This document shows positions 14,287-26,371 of a stretch of DNA of 64,000 nt, in pieces. Positions within the stretch are counted from its first letter, which is position 1; the number at the start of each line of letters is the position of its first letter. The position numbers were made by a program, and so were the translations under genes. The notes under the pieces are model-generated. The model saw only the letters and a list, made by a program, of their open reading frames with translations, did not search any database and had not been told where the DNA came from. The DNA is from Serripes groenlandicus (Eukaryota; Mollusca; Bivalvia; Cardiida; Cardiidae): NCBI GenBank assembly GCA_031761405.1, contig JASEVX010000353.1:1-64000 (forward strand), written 5' to 3'.

Positions 14287-16029
14287 CATTTATGTCCAAT
14301 CACTCTCACAGTTCACAAACTCGTGGGACCTGGGAGAATCAACCCAGCTATGCGTTAGGACTGAAAACAGTGTGGAAAGATGAGCCATTGCTAAGCATGA
14401 TTTCAAAGGTCGTTTCGTTTGTATTGTAGGGTGTTTTACGCCGGTTTCAACATCATATATGTCAAATCACCCGCACTGTTCACATACTCATGACGTTTTG
14501 AGTGCACTGTACGGAGTCTTAGGCCGTTTTCAACAGCATTTATGTCCAATCACTCTCACAGTTCACAAACTCTTGGGACCTGGGAGAATCAACCCAGCTA
14601 TGCGTTAGGACTGAAAACAGTGTGGAAAGATGAGCCATTGCTAAGCATGATTTCAAAGGTCGTTTCGTTTGTATTGTTGGGTGTTTTACGCCGGTTTCAA
14701 CATCATATATGTCAAATCACCCGCACTGTTCACATACTCATGCGTCCCGGGTAATACAATCCAGCTACTCAATAGTACTGAACACACTGTGACAAAGGGA
14801 GCAATTGCCCGCCATGCTTCAAAATGTCGTTTTGTTTGCATTGTATGGGTATTGATCTTGGAAGCGAGTTGTTGCATGACTAAATAAGTGTGGAAAGGGG
14901 CATAAAATATGTGCATTTGGGAAAGGGTTAAAAAGTGTTCACTGGTCTTCGCACCTCTGCAGGCCAAATCCCTTTCGGCGGTACAGTGAAAGATTTTCCC
15001 ATAACCCCGTTCCCACATGCGTACACTCCCTATAAATGAACTATCGAAAACATTGCGATAAAAACAGCCATTGCTCATCATGTTCTCAAAGGTGGCTTTG
15101 CTTGCATTGTAGGGGTTTTAGTAGTAGGCCGTTTTCAACAGCATGAATGCCCAATCGCCATCACAGTGCACATACTCGTGTTTTTGTGTGATTCTACCCA
15201 GCTAGGCAATAGGACTGAAAACAGTGTGGTAAGAAGGAGCCATTGCTCATCATGTTTTCAAAGGTCACTGTGATTGCATTGTTGGGGTTTATAGGCCGTT
15301 TTCAACAGCATTTATGTCCAATCACTCTCACAGTTCACAAACTCATGGGACCTGGGAGAATCAATCATGCTCTGCGTTGTGACTGGAAACAGCGTGGAAA
15401 TAGGAGCCATTGCTAATCATGATTTCAAAGGTCGTTTTGTTTGTATTGTTGGGTGTTTTACGCCGTTTTCAACATCATATGTCAAATCACCCGCACTGTT
15501 CACATACTAATGCGTCCTGGGTGATTCAATCCAGCTACTCAATAGTACTGAACACATTATGACAAAGGGAGCAATTGCCCGCCCTGCTTTCAGAGGTCGT
15601 TTTGTTTGTAGTGTTGGGTGTTTTAGGCCGTTTTCAACATCATACCAGTCATACCACCCCGTCAGTTCGCACACTCGTGATGCCTGGGTGAATCAACCCA
15701 GCTATGCAATAGACCTGAACACATTGTGGCAAGAGAAGCAATTGCCCGCCATGCTTTAAAGTGTCGTCTTGTTTGCACATACTCATGTTTTTTGATTGAT
15801 TCTACCCAGCTAGGCAATAGGACTGAAAACAGTGTGGTAAGAAGGAGCCATTGCTCATCATGTTTTCAAAGGTCGTTTTGATTGCGTTGTTGGGTGTTCT
15901 ACGCCGTTTTCAATATAATATATGTCAAATCGCACGCACTGTTCATATACTCACGCGTCCTGGGTGATTCAACCCAGCTACGCGTTAGGACTGAAAACAG
16001 TGTGGAAAGAGGAGCCATTGCTAATCATG
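14287..16029 (+). repeat. Segmental duplication copy 2 inside the satellite (offset 3,369 bp)
   Basis: Partner of 10,918-12,660. It begins abruptly in the middle of a monomer, where AAGAAGGAGC is joined to ATTTATGTCC. This marks the left breakpoint of the duplicated block. Confidence 0.8.
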
Positions 16030-19000
16030 ATTTCAAAGGTCGTTTTGTTTGTATTGTTGGGTGTTTTACGCCGTTTTCAACATCATATATGTCAACTCAC
16101 ACGCACTATTCACATACTCATGCGTCTTGGGTGATTCAACCCAGCTACTCAATAGTACTGAACACACTGTGACAAAGGGAGCAATTGCCCGTCCTGCTTT
16201 CAGAGATCTTTGTGTTTGTATTGTTGGGTGTTTTAGGCCGTTTTACACATCATTCAAGTCATACCACCCCGTCAGTTCGCACACTCGTGATGCCTGGGTG
16301 AATCAACCCAGCTATGCAATAGACCTGAACACATTGTGGCAAGAGAAGCAATTGCCCGCCATGCTTCAAAATGTCGTTTTGTTTGCATTGTATGGGTATT
16401 GATCTTGGAAGCGAGGTGTTGCATGACTAAATACGTGTGGAAAGGGGCATAAAATATGTGCATGTGGGAAAGGGTTAAAAAGTGTTCACTGGTCTTCGCA
16501 CCTCTGCAGGCCAAATCCCTTTCGGCGGTACAGTGAACGATTTTCCCATAACCCCGTTCCTACATGCGTACACTCCCTATAAATGAACTATCGAAAACAT
16601 TGCGATAAAAACAGCCATTGCTCATCATGTTCTCAAAGGTGGCTTTGCTTGCATTGTAGGGGTTTTAGTAGTAGGCCGTTTTCAACAGCATGAATGCCCA
16701 ATCGCCATCACAGTGCACATACTCGTGTTTTTGTGTAATTCTACCCAGCTAGGCAATAGGACTGAAAACAGTGTGGTAAGAAGGAGCTATTGCTCATCAT
16801 GTTTTCAAAGGTCGTTTCGATTGCGTTGTTGGTTGTTTTAGGCCGTTTTCAACAGCATTTATGTTAAATACACATCACTGCTCACACACACATGCTTCCT
16901 GGGTGAATCAACCCATCTACGCGATAGGACTGAAAACAGTGTGGTATAAGGAGCCATTGATCATCATGTTTTCAAAGGTCACTGTGAATGCATTGTTGGG
17001 GTTTATAGGCCGTTTTCAACAGCATGTATGTCCAATCACTCTCACAGTTCGCAAACTCGTGATGCCTGGGTGAATCAACCCAGCTACGCAATAGACCTGA
17101 ACACATTGTGGCAAGAGAAGCTATTGCCCGCCATGCTTCAAAATGTCGTTTTGTTTGCATTGTATGGGTATTGATCTTGGAAGCGAGGTGTTGCATGACT
17201 AAAAAAGTGTGGAAAGGGGCATAAAATATGTGCATGTGGGAAAGGGTTAAAAAGTGTTCACTCGTCTTCGCACCTCTGCAAGCCAAATCCCTTTCGGCGG
17301 TACATTGAACGATTTTCCCATAACCCCGTTCCCACATGCGTTCACTCCCTATAAATGAACTATCGAAAACATTGCGATAAAAACAGCCATTGCTCATCAT
17401 GTTCTCAAAGGTGGCTTTGCTTGCATTGTAGGGGTTTTAGTAGTAGGCCGTTTTCAACAGCATGAATGCCCAATCGCCATCACAGTGCACATACTCGTTT
17501 TTTGTGTGATTCTACCCAGCTAGGCAATAGGACTGAAAACAGTGTGGTAAGAAGGAGCCATTGCTCATCATGTTTTCAAAGGTCGTTTTGATTGCGTTGT
17601 TGGGTGTTCTACGCCGTTTTCAATATAATATATGTCAAATCGCACGCACTGTTCATATACTCACGCGTCCTGGGTGATTCAACCCAGCTACGCGTTAGGA
17701 CTGAAAACAGTGTGGAAAGAGGAGCCATTGCTAATCATGATTTCAAAGGTCGTTTTGTTTGTATTGTTGGGTGTTTTACGCCGTTTTCAACATCATATAT
17801 GTCAACTCACACGCACTGTTCACATACTCATGCGTCTTGGGTGATTCAACCCAGCTACTCAATAGTACTGAACACACTGTGACAAAGGGAGCAATTGCCC
17901 GTCCTGCTTTCAGAGATCTTTGTGTTTGTATTGTTGGGTGTTTTACGCCGTTTTACACATCATTCAAGTCATACCACCCCGTCAGTTCGCACACTCGTGA
18001 TGCCTGGGTGAATCAACCCAGCTATGCAATAGACCTGAACACATTGTGGCAAGAGAAGCAATTGCCCGCCATGCTTCAAAATGTCGTTTTGTTTGCATTG
18101 TATGGGTATTGATCTTGGAAGCGAGGTGTTGCATGACTAAATACGTGTGGAAAGGGGCATAAAATATGTGCATGTGGGAAAGGGTTAAAAAGTGTTCACT
18201 GGTCTTCGCACCTCTGCAGGCCAAATCCCTTTCGGCGGTACAGTGAACGATTTTCCCATAACCCCGTTCCTACATGCGTACACTCCCTATAAATGAACTA
18301 TCGAAAACATTGCGATAAAAACAGCCATTGCTCATCATGTTCTCAAAGGTGGCTTTGCTTGCATTGTAGGGGTTTTAGTAGTAGGCCGTTTTCAACAGCA
18401 TGAATGCCCAATCGCCATCACAGTGCACATACTCGTGTTTTTGTGTAATTCTACCCAGCTAGGCAATAGGACTGAAAACAGTGTGGTAAGAAGGAGCTAT
18501 TGCTCATCATGTTTTCAAAGGTCGTTTCGATTGCGTTGTTGGTTGTTTTAGGCCGTTTTCAACAGCATTTATGTTAAATACACATCACTGCTCACACACA
18601 CATGCTTCCTGGGTGAATCAACCCATCTACGCGATAGGACTGAAAACAGTGTGGTATAAGGAGCCATTGCTCATCATGTTTTCAAAGGTCACTGTGAATG
18701 CATTGTTGGGGTTTATAGGCCGTTTTCAACAGCATGTATGTCCAATCACTCTCACAGTTCGCAAACTCGTGATGCCTGGGTGAATCAACCCAGCTACGCA
18801 ATAGACCTGAACACATTGTGGCAAGAGAAGCTATTGCCCGCCATGCTTCAAAATGTCGTTTTGTTTGCATTGTATGGGTATTGATCTTGGAAGCGAGGTG
18901 TTGCATGACTAAAAAAGTGTGGAAAGGGGCATAAAATATGTGCATGTGGGAAAGGGTTAAAAAGTGTTCACTGGTCTTCGCACCTCTGCAAGCCAAATCC

Positions 19001-19502
19001 CTTTCGGCGGTACATTGAACGATTTTCCCATAACCCCGTTCCCACATGCGTACACTCCCTATAAATGAACTATCGAAAACATTGCGATAAAAACAGCCAT
19101 TGCTCATCATGTTCTCAAAGGTGGCTTTGCTTGCATTGTAGGGGTTTTAGTAGTAGGCCGTTTTCAACAGCATGAATGCCCAATCGCCATCACAGTGCAC
19201 ATACTCGTTTTTTGTGTGATTCTACCCAGCTAGGCAATAGGACTGAAAACAGTGTGGTAAGAAGGAGCCATTGCTCATCATGTTTTCAAAGGTCGTTTTG
19301 ATTGCGTTGTTGGGTGTTCTACGCCGTTTTCAATATCATATATGTCAAATCGCACGCACTGTTCATATACTCACGCGTCCTGGGTGATTCAACCCAGCTA
19401 CGCGTTAGGACTGAAAACAGTGTGGAAAGAGGAGCCATTGCTAATCATGATTTCAAAGGTCGTTTTGTTTGTATTGTTGGGTGTTTTACGCCGTTTTCAA
19501 CA
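15800..19502 (+). repeat. 1,710 bp tandem unit, two full copies and one partial
   Basis: Landmarks repeat exactly 1,710 bp apart (15,882 / 17,592 / 19,302; 16,401 / 18,111; 17,173 / 18,883). The first two copies differ at only a few bases that I noticed, for example CACTATTC against CACTGTTC near 16,107 and 17,817. The third copy departs at about 19,503. This is the most recent-looking amplification in the right part of the array. Confidence 0.85.
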
Positions 19503-19749
19503 TTTATGTCAGCTCACAAACGCATGGGACCTGGGAGAATCAATCCAGCTCTGCGTTGGGACTGAAAACAGTGTGGAAAGAGGAGCCATTGCTAATCATG
19601 ATTTCAAAGGTCGTTTTGTTTGTTTTGTTGGGTGTTTTACGCCGTTTTCAACATCATATATGTCAAATCACCCGCACTGTTCACATACTAATGCGTCCTG
19701 GGTGATTCAATCCAGCTACTCAATAGTACTGAACACACTATGACAAAGG

Positions 19750-22700
19750 GAGCAATTGCCCGCCCTGCTTTCAGAGGTCGTTTTGTTTGTATGGTTGGGT
19801 GTTTTAGGCCGTTTTCAACATCATACCAGTCATACCTCTACGTCAGTTTGCACACTCGTGATCCCTGGGTGAATCAACCCAGCTATGCAATAGACCTGAA
19901 CACATTGTGGCAAGAGAAGCAATTGCCCGCCATGCTTTAAAGTGTCGTCTTGTTTGCACATACTCATGTTTTTTGAGTGATTCTACCCAGCTAGGCAATA
20001 GGACTGAACACAGTGTGGAAAGAGGAGCCATTGCTAATCATGATTTCAAAGGTCGTTTTGTTTGTATTGTTGGGTGTTTTACGCCGTTTTCAACATCATA
20101 TATGTCAACTCAAACGCACTGTTCACATACTCATGCGTCCTGGGTGATTTAACCCAGATACTCAATAGTACTGAACACACTGTGACAAAGGGAGTAATTT
20201 CCCGTCCTGCTTTCAGAGATCTTTGTGTTTGTATTGTTGGGTGTTTTAGGCCGTTTTCCACATCATTCAAGTCATACCACCCCGTCAGTTCGCACACTCG
20301 TGATGCCTGGGTGAATCAACCCAGCTATGCAATAGACCTGAACACATTGTGGCAAGAGAAGCAATTGCCCGCCATGCTTCAAAATGTCGTTTTGTTTGCA
20401 TTGTATGGGTATTGATCTTGGAAGCGAGTTGTTGCATGACTGAATAAGTGTGGAAAGGGGCATAAAATATGTGCATGTGGGAAAGGGTTAAAAAGTGTTC
20501 ACTGGTCTTCGCACCTCTGCAGGCCAAATCCCTTTCGGCGGTACAGTGAACGATTTTCCCATAACCCCGTTCCCACATGCGTACACTCCCTATAAATGAA
20601 CTATCGAAAACATTGCGATAAAAACAGCCATTGCTCATCATGTTCTCAAAGGTGGCTTTTCTTGCATTGTAGGGGTTTTAGTAGTAGGCCGTTTTCAACA
20701 GCATGAATGCCCAATCGCCATCACAGTGCACATACTCGTGTTTTTGTGTGATTCTACCTAGCTAGGCAATAGGACTGAAAGCAGTGTGGTAAGAAGGAGC
20801 CATTTCTCATCATGTTTTCAAAGGTCGTTTTGATTGCGTTGTTGGTTGTTTTAGGCCGTTTTCAACAGCATTTATGTTAAATACACCTCACTGCTCACAC
20901 ACACATGCTTCCTGGGTGAATCAACCCATCTACGCGATAGGACTGAAAACAGTGTGGTATAAGGAGCCATTGCTCATCATGTTTTCAAAGGTCACTGTGA
21001 TTGCATTGTTGGGGTTTATAGGCCGTTTTCAACAGCATTTATGTCCAATCACTCTCACAGTTCACAAACTCATGGGACCTGGTAGAATCAACCCAGCTAT
21101 GCGTTAGGACTGAAAACAGTGTGGAAAGAGGAGCCATTGCTAATCATGATTTCAAAGGTCGCTTTGTTTGTATTTTTGGATTTTTTACGCCGGTTTCAAC
21201 ATCATGTATGTCAAATCACCCGCACTGTTCACATACTAATGCGTCCTGGGTGATTCAATCCAGCTACTTAATAGTACTGAACACACTATGACAAAGGGAG
21301 CAATTGCCCGCCCTGCTTTCAGAGGTCGTTTTGTTTGTATTGTTGGTAGTTTTAGGCCGTTTTCAACATCATTCCAGTCATACCTCTACGTCAGTTCGCA
21401 CACTCGTGATCCCTGGGTGAATCAACCCAGCTATGCAAAAGACCTGAACACGTTGTGGCAAGAGAAGCAATTGCCCGCCATGCTTTAAAGTGTCGTCTTG
21501 TTTGCACATACTCATGTTTTTTGAGTGATTCTACCCAGCTAGGCAATAGGACTGAACACAGTGTGGTAAGAGGAGCCATTGCTCATCATGTTTTCAAAGG
21601 TCGTTTTGATTGCGTTGTTGGGTGTTCTACGCCGTTTTCAATATCATATATGTCAAATCGCACGCACTGTTCATATATTCACGCGTCCTGGGTGATTCAA
21701 CCCAGCTAATCAATAGTACTGAACACACTGTGACAAAGGGAGCAATTGCCCGTCCTGCTTTCAGAGATCTATTTGTTTGTATTGTTGGGTGTTTTAGGCC
21801 GTTTTCCACATCATTCAAGTCATACCACTCCGTCAGTTCAGACACTCGTGATGCCTGGGTGAATCAACCCAGCTATGCAATATACCTGAACACATTGTGG
21901 CAAGAGAAGCAATTGCCCGCCATGCTTCAAAATGTCGTTTTGTTTGCATTGTATGGGTATTGATCTTGGAAGCGAGTTGTTGCATGACTAAATAAGTGTG
22001 GAAAGGGGCATAAAATATGTGCATGTGGGAAAGGGTTAAAAAGTGTTCACTGGTCTTCGCACCTCTGCAGGCCAAATCCCTTTCGGCGGTACAGTGAACG
22101 ATTTTCCAATAACCCGTTCCAACATGCGTACACTCCCTATAAATGAACTATCGAAAACATTGCGATAAAAACAGCCATTGCTCATCATGTTCTCAAAGGT
22201 GGCTTTGCTTGCATTGTAGGGATTTTAGTAGTAGGCCGTTTTCAACAGCATGAATGCCCAATCGCCATCACAGTGCACATACTCGTGTTTTTGTGTGATT
22301 CTACCTAGCTAGGCAATATGACTGAAAACAGTGTGGTAAGAAGGAGCCATTGCTTATCATGTTTTCAAAGGTCGTTTTGATTGCGTTGTTGGTTGTTTTA
22401 GGCCGTTTTCAACAGCATTTATGTTAAATACACCTCACTGCTCACACACACATGCTTCCTGGGTGAATCAACCCATCTACGCGATAGGACTGAAAACAGT
22501 GTGGTATAAGGAGCCATTGCTCATCATGTTTTCAAAGGTCACTGTGATTGCATTGTTGGGGTTTATAGGCCGTTTTCAACAGCATTTATGTTCAATCACT
22601 CTCACAGTTCACAAACTCATGGGACCTGGTAGAATCAACCCAGCTATGCGTTAGGACTGAAAACAGTGTGGAAAGAGGAGCCATTGCTAATCATGATTTC

Positions 22701-22960
22701 AAAGGTCGCTTTGTTTGTATTTTTGGATTTTTTACGCCGGTTTCAACATCATATATGTCAAATCACCCGCACTGTTCACATACTAATGCGTCCTGGGTGA
22801 TTGGATGATTCAATCCAGCTACTCAATAGTACTGAACACACTATGACAAAGGGAGCAATTGCCCGCCCTGCTTTCAGAGGTCGTTTTGTTTGTATTGTTT
22901 GGTGTTTTAGGCCGTTTTCAACATCATTCCAGTCATACCACCCCGTCAGTTCGCACACTC
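19750..22960 (+). repeat. 1,548 bp tandem unit, about two copies
   Basis: Landmarks at 19,843 / 21,391, 20,062 / 21,610, 20,414 / 21,962 and 20,874 / 22,421 repeat at 1,547-1,548 bp. The same spacing separates the anchors at 14,854 and 16,401. The second copy carries an extra GATTGGATGATT near 22,798. Confidence 0.8.
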
Positions 22961-23426
22961 GTGATGCCTGGGTGAATCAACCCTTAACAAGACCTGAACA
23001 CATTGTGGCAAGAGAAGCAATTGCCCGCCATGCTTTAAAGTGTCGTCTTGTTTGCACATACTCATGTTTTTTGAGTGATTCTACCCAGCTAGGCAATAGG
23101 ACTGAACACAGTGTGGTAAGAGGAGCCAATGCTCATCATGTTTTCAAAGGTCGTTTTGATTGCATTGTTGGGTGTTCTACGCCGTTTTCAATATCATATA
23201 TGTCAAATCGCACGCACTGTTCATATACTCACGCATCCTGGGTGATTCAACCCAGCTACGCGTTAGGACTGAAAAGAGTGTGGAAAGAGGAGCCATTGCT
23301 AATCATGATTTCAAAGGTCGTTTTGTTTGTATTGTTGGGTGTTTTACGCCGTTTTCAACATCATATATGTCAACTCACACGCACTGTTCACAACGGTGGC
23401 TTTGCTTGCATTGTAGGGGTTTTAGT

Positions 23427-23494
23427 CACTATGTTTTCAAATAGCCGTCTGCTGCAGACGCGTCAGAAAGCGTCTATATGAGGGAAAGGGTTAA
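23427..23494 (+). mobile_element. TTAA-MITE right end at the satellite edge
   Basis: The last satellite unit (GGTGGCTTTGCTTGCATTG, then TTTTAG) is joined at about 23,426 to CACTATGTTTTCAAATAGCC, GTCTGCTGCAGACG, GAAAGCGTCTATATG and AGGGAAAGGGTTAA. This is a standard right terminus of the dispersed MITE, ending at the expected TTAA. Confidence 0.85.
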
Positions 23495-24448
23495 GCTCTA
23501 TCCAATAATTATATTTTCAATTATACATGTAGTGATTTTCCATTGTTTGGCTGATATGTTTTGACAGTAGCCTGTTTCAATTTGATGTATGTGGGAAAGG
23601 ATTAATTGTCTGTCTAGGTGGTGTTCAAGTGGTTGTATTCAAACCTTAGATACTTTTATTTTGCGATGAGAAATCCAATGATTAATTTTTAGAAGCTTAG
23701 AAATGACAGGATGACTGAGCCTTTCCTCTGCAAAATTTCGCTTATAACTGAAAGTACATTAAGACACTATTGTGAGTACCCACATCCTTAGGTTTTGTTG
23801 GGTAATAAGAGAGAAGCCCTCCTTATCTAGACCACTGTATGCAGTATTTGTTTAAATAAAGGTCTGTTCCGCATATTTGAAATTTAATACTAAATTTCTA
23901 TGACTTTTCTGCAAACACTGCAGACTCGGATAAAGCTGTATGCTGATGAAAAGATTAATTTGTCTCAAATGCACTATTAAAGGTTTTCTTGAAGTAAGCT
24001 TAGATTAGCAATCAACTGATCTGTATGGACAAAAAAGAACTCAAACAAGTGAATTTTGATTGTTTTTCAGTTATTTTATGTCACTGTTTTATATCAAATC
24101 TGTGAGTACATGTAATGTAGTATGTACATACAATTATAATAAAGATAAGAATTGTATCTTTTAACATGATTTAGTATTTTGTTTATAAATAACATACTAT
24201 CCGTAATGTACATTTGATATATTACAGAAACCGTTTTATACAAGTGGGCATTCTTTAACCATTTCCACATTCAGCCACATTACAAAAGAAGACTTTCAAA
24301 ACATCTAGGCAAGAAAGTTGTTATTATATTAAAGTGGCAACATTATTATGGCAAGAGGGGAAATTGATAATAATAAGCAATTTTTCAGTTTAACACTGAA
24401 AATGTTTTCAATAGTTGTCTGTTGCAGATGCATCAAAATGTGTGTGTA
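23495..24448. other. AT-rich gene-free flank
   Basis: I see no coding segment or intact repeat here. There is a faint MITE scrap near 23,585-23,605 (TGTATGTGGGAAAGGATTAA) and another near 24,389-24,440 (GTTTTCAATAGTTGTCTG). It separates the satellite from the gene-bearing side. Confidence 0.6.
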
Positions 24449-24655
24449 TATAACGCTTTCTGACGCCTCTGCAGCAGAAGACATTTGAAAACAGTGACAA
24501 AAGAAGTAATTCCTCAAAAACGAGCAATTTCTCCTTTTGCTTCTATGTTTTCCACTTTTAGTCATAGGTTATCCATTCAATTGTTGAGATTTTCTATTTT
24601 TTGACAAATATGTTCAACGTTGTCTGCTGCAGAATTGTCATATGAAAAGGGTCAA
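24449..24655 (+). mobile_element. TTAA-MITE, slightly decayed
   Basis: CGCTTTCTGACGCCTCTGCA, then the core AAACAGTGACAAAAGAAG with AGCAATTTCTCCTTTTGC, then GTCTGCTGCAGAATTG and AAAAGGGTCAA. Both ends are recognisable but the terminal TTAACCC is lost on the left. Confidence 0.75.
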
Positions 24656-25359
24656 GTGCCTTTATAAAATTGATTTCACATTTCATAGCACTGGTTAATT
24701 AATTATCCATTTGCCTGATACAGACAATTCCCTTCACCCATTGGGTTGAGCCCCTAATAACTCACTCTGTAATAATAAGGGTGTTCAATCCTGGGGATGT
24801 GAGATTGAAACTCACTTCGACAATTCATTCTTTACAATGACTGATAAAATTAATAATGGGTTAAATGGAGTACAGGTGTGAAGAAGTCGGCAAACATTTT
24901 AGTTGAACTGGCGTGATATAAGTGAAATACCATTGAAAACACAGAGTTAAACTCAATCCTTTCTGGTTGCAGCAGAAACATTTTGTAAACATACTGGAAA
25001 TATAAAATTTGCTCTACATGATCAATTTCTCCTTATCCCCCATCAAGTTCCCAAGTCAGTATTAAAACTTCCCTTCAAGTTTCACACAAAGGTAAATTGT
25101 TATGAAGTTGAAAGTGTTAACAATAATACCAAGACTAGGCTGCATGAAATCTGAATCTATTCAAAACCACTGTTTTAACTGAAATGCTATTTCAAGTCAT
25201 CTTCTTTGGAAAATATTGAAAGAAAATAGTATCATAAACGCAATCAATTTCTCCTTTTCCCACAGTATTTTCAAAAACAGTCGACTTTCATTCTAGGGAA
25301 AGGATTTTAAAATCACTATTTAGAGTACATGAATCTGAGAAAAGAGACTATGATTGAGG
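24656..25359. other. Gene-free stretch, no clear feature
   Basis: AT-rich DNA with a few MITE-like words (for example AATTTCTCCTTTTCCCACAG at about 25,246). No open coding segment and no complete element that I can support. Confidence 0.5.
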
Positions 25360-25905
25360 TTTAATGCCATTTCAACAATATTTCAGACATATCACGACGG
25401 CCAGTTCACCTACCCATGTGTTAACTGATCTTCACACACCAGTCCTCCACACAACAAATTTTGCAAGCGCTTTGCTGCTTTTCCAGGTAGACTGATAGCC
25501 CATTGATGAATGATGCTTCTTGTTGCATTGACTTTTGGCAAACGTCAGAAAGCTGGGTGGGGGACACTCAATAAGAATGGCAGCCACAGTATGACTCTTG
25601 CTTGAAACGTAAATGCCGGTTAAATGAGCCTAAACGATTGGAGTCCATGCAACTCTTGAGCTCCAGCCGCTTGAGTGGTATTTTGTTTTTATACTTTATA
25701 TATTTGATCTCAAGTTGATTATTGGGTATGGGACAATTATCATCTTTCCTGTCCGCCTTGTTATGACTTTTTTTTTAAAGTTGCGTAAAACCCAAAACAA
25801 ACAAACGTCGGACAAAGAATGTAGGCCGAGCTGGGGTTTTGAACTCACAACCCCTGGATAGACGGCCCTCATCATAACCAACAGAGCAACCGGGCCTTGG
25901 ACTTA
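25360..25905 (-). mobile_element. tRNA-derived SINE with internal insertion
   Basis: Read on the minus strand, a tRNA-like head (GGCCCGGTTGCTCTGTTGG followed by GGGGTTGTGAGTTCAAAACC) lies near 25,830-25,900. The characteristic tail (GTGAACTGGCCGTCGTGATA, TTGTTGAAATGGCATTAAAC) lies at 25,362-25,410. The middle is longer than in the copy at 38,093-38,389, suggesting an inserted segment at about 25,520-25,800. Confidence 0.65.
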
Positions 25906-26173
25906 GAATACACAAATGTAATTTAATTGTACTTTCACTCAAAAGATGTAATATAAAAGCTATCAATGTATCTAAAAGTAATCCTATCCTACACATAGTA
26001 CACGCAAACCACTTAGAAAATATATCTAGGAAAAATATGGAAAATCTGAAGAAATGAAAGTTTATTTATTAAATAAAATTAAAAAATAGTTGCAAAAGGA
26101 GAAATTGCAAAACAATGTCTTTAACAATCGTTAGCTTCAGATGTATCAATGTGCGTATGCATGTGATAAAGGA

Positions 26174-26371
26174 TTAACCCTTTCCCATATACAGACATGT
26201 TCTGAAAATATTGTGGCAAAAGGAGAAATAGCTCCTGATGAGCTATTTCACCTTTTACCACAATGTTTTCAACTCTATTCAAAAGTAATTCATTCATTTA
26301 TATACAGATTTCCATATTTTTCACTAGATGATTTCAAAGTAGTCTTTGGCAGATTTTTTGTATGTGGTTAA
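26174..26371 (+). mobile_element. TTAA-MITE
   Basis: Starts TTAACCCTTTCCCATATAC. The palindromic core GAAAATATTGTGGCAAAAGG / TGAGCTATTTCACCTTTTAC is present, and it ends TTTTGTATGTGGTTAA. Full length with a weakened right end. Confidence 0.8.

Larger units (their letters stand above)
1..23426. repeat. Satellite array of MITE/SINE-derived monomers with higher-order organisation
   Basis: Tandem monomers run without a break from the left edge. The recurring core GACTGAAAACAGTGTGG is spaced about 160-170 bp apart (for example near 166, 326, 493, 661, 1094, 1262 and 1429), with a 108 bp short form and a 265 bp long form. Each monomer has a part resembling the core of the TTAA-MITE found throughout the rest of the window (GAAAACAGTGTGG, GAGCCATTGCTCATCATG, TTTTCAAAGGTCG) and a part resembling a SINE 3' tail read backwards (GGGTGTTTTACGCCGTTTTC, CAGTTCACACACTC, TCCCTGGGTGAATCAACCC). 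The long form occurs 17 times and sets the higher-order period. Base composition is visibly richer in GC than the flank. Short reading frames occur on both strands in every unit but are shifted by small indels between copies, so I treat none as a gene. The array continues beyond base 1. Confidence 0.95.
11110..23426. repeat. Satellite domain B: diverged, rearranged higher-order units
   Basis: Anchors read GTATTGATCTTGGAAGC instead of GTTTTGATCTTGGAAGC, and lie at 11485, 12786, 13725, 14854, 16401, 17173, 18111, 18883, 20414 and 21962. Spacing is irregular (772 to 1,548). Domain-specific words such as GTTGTTGCATGACTAAATAA and GGCATAAAATATGTGCATG replace those of domain A. Internal joins are abrupt, for example at about 11,124 and 14,493 (CTCATGAC joined to GTTTTGAGTGC) and at 12,661. 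Confidence 0.85.

Noticed and set aside
609..22075. Recurring 80-142 codon minus-strand open frames, one per satellite higher-order unit
   Set aside because: They arise from the repeat itself, vary in start and end with small indels, cross the MITE-like junction, and show no domain, splice signals or frame conservation beyond copy identity.
1..23426. CRISPR-like array
   Set aside because: Repeat units are ~165 bp and contiguous, with no short repeat/unique spacer pattern, and the context is eukaryotic.
22801..23481. 226-codon plus-strand open frame at the array edge
   Set aside because: It runs through satellite monomers and into the MITE terminus; chance openness after local indels.
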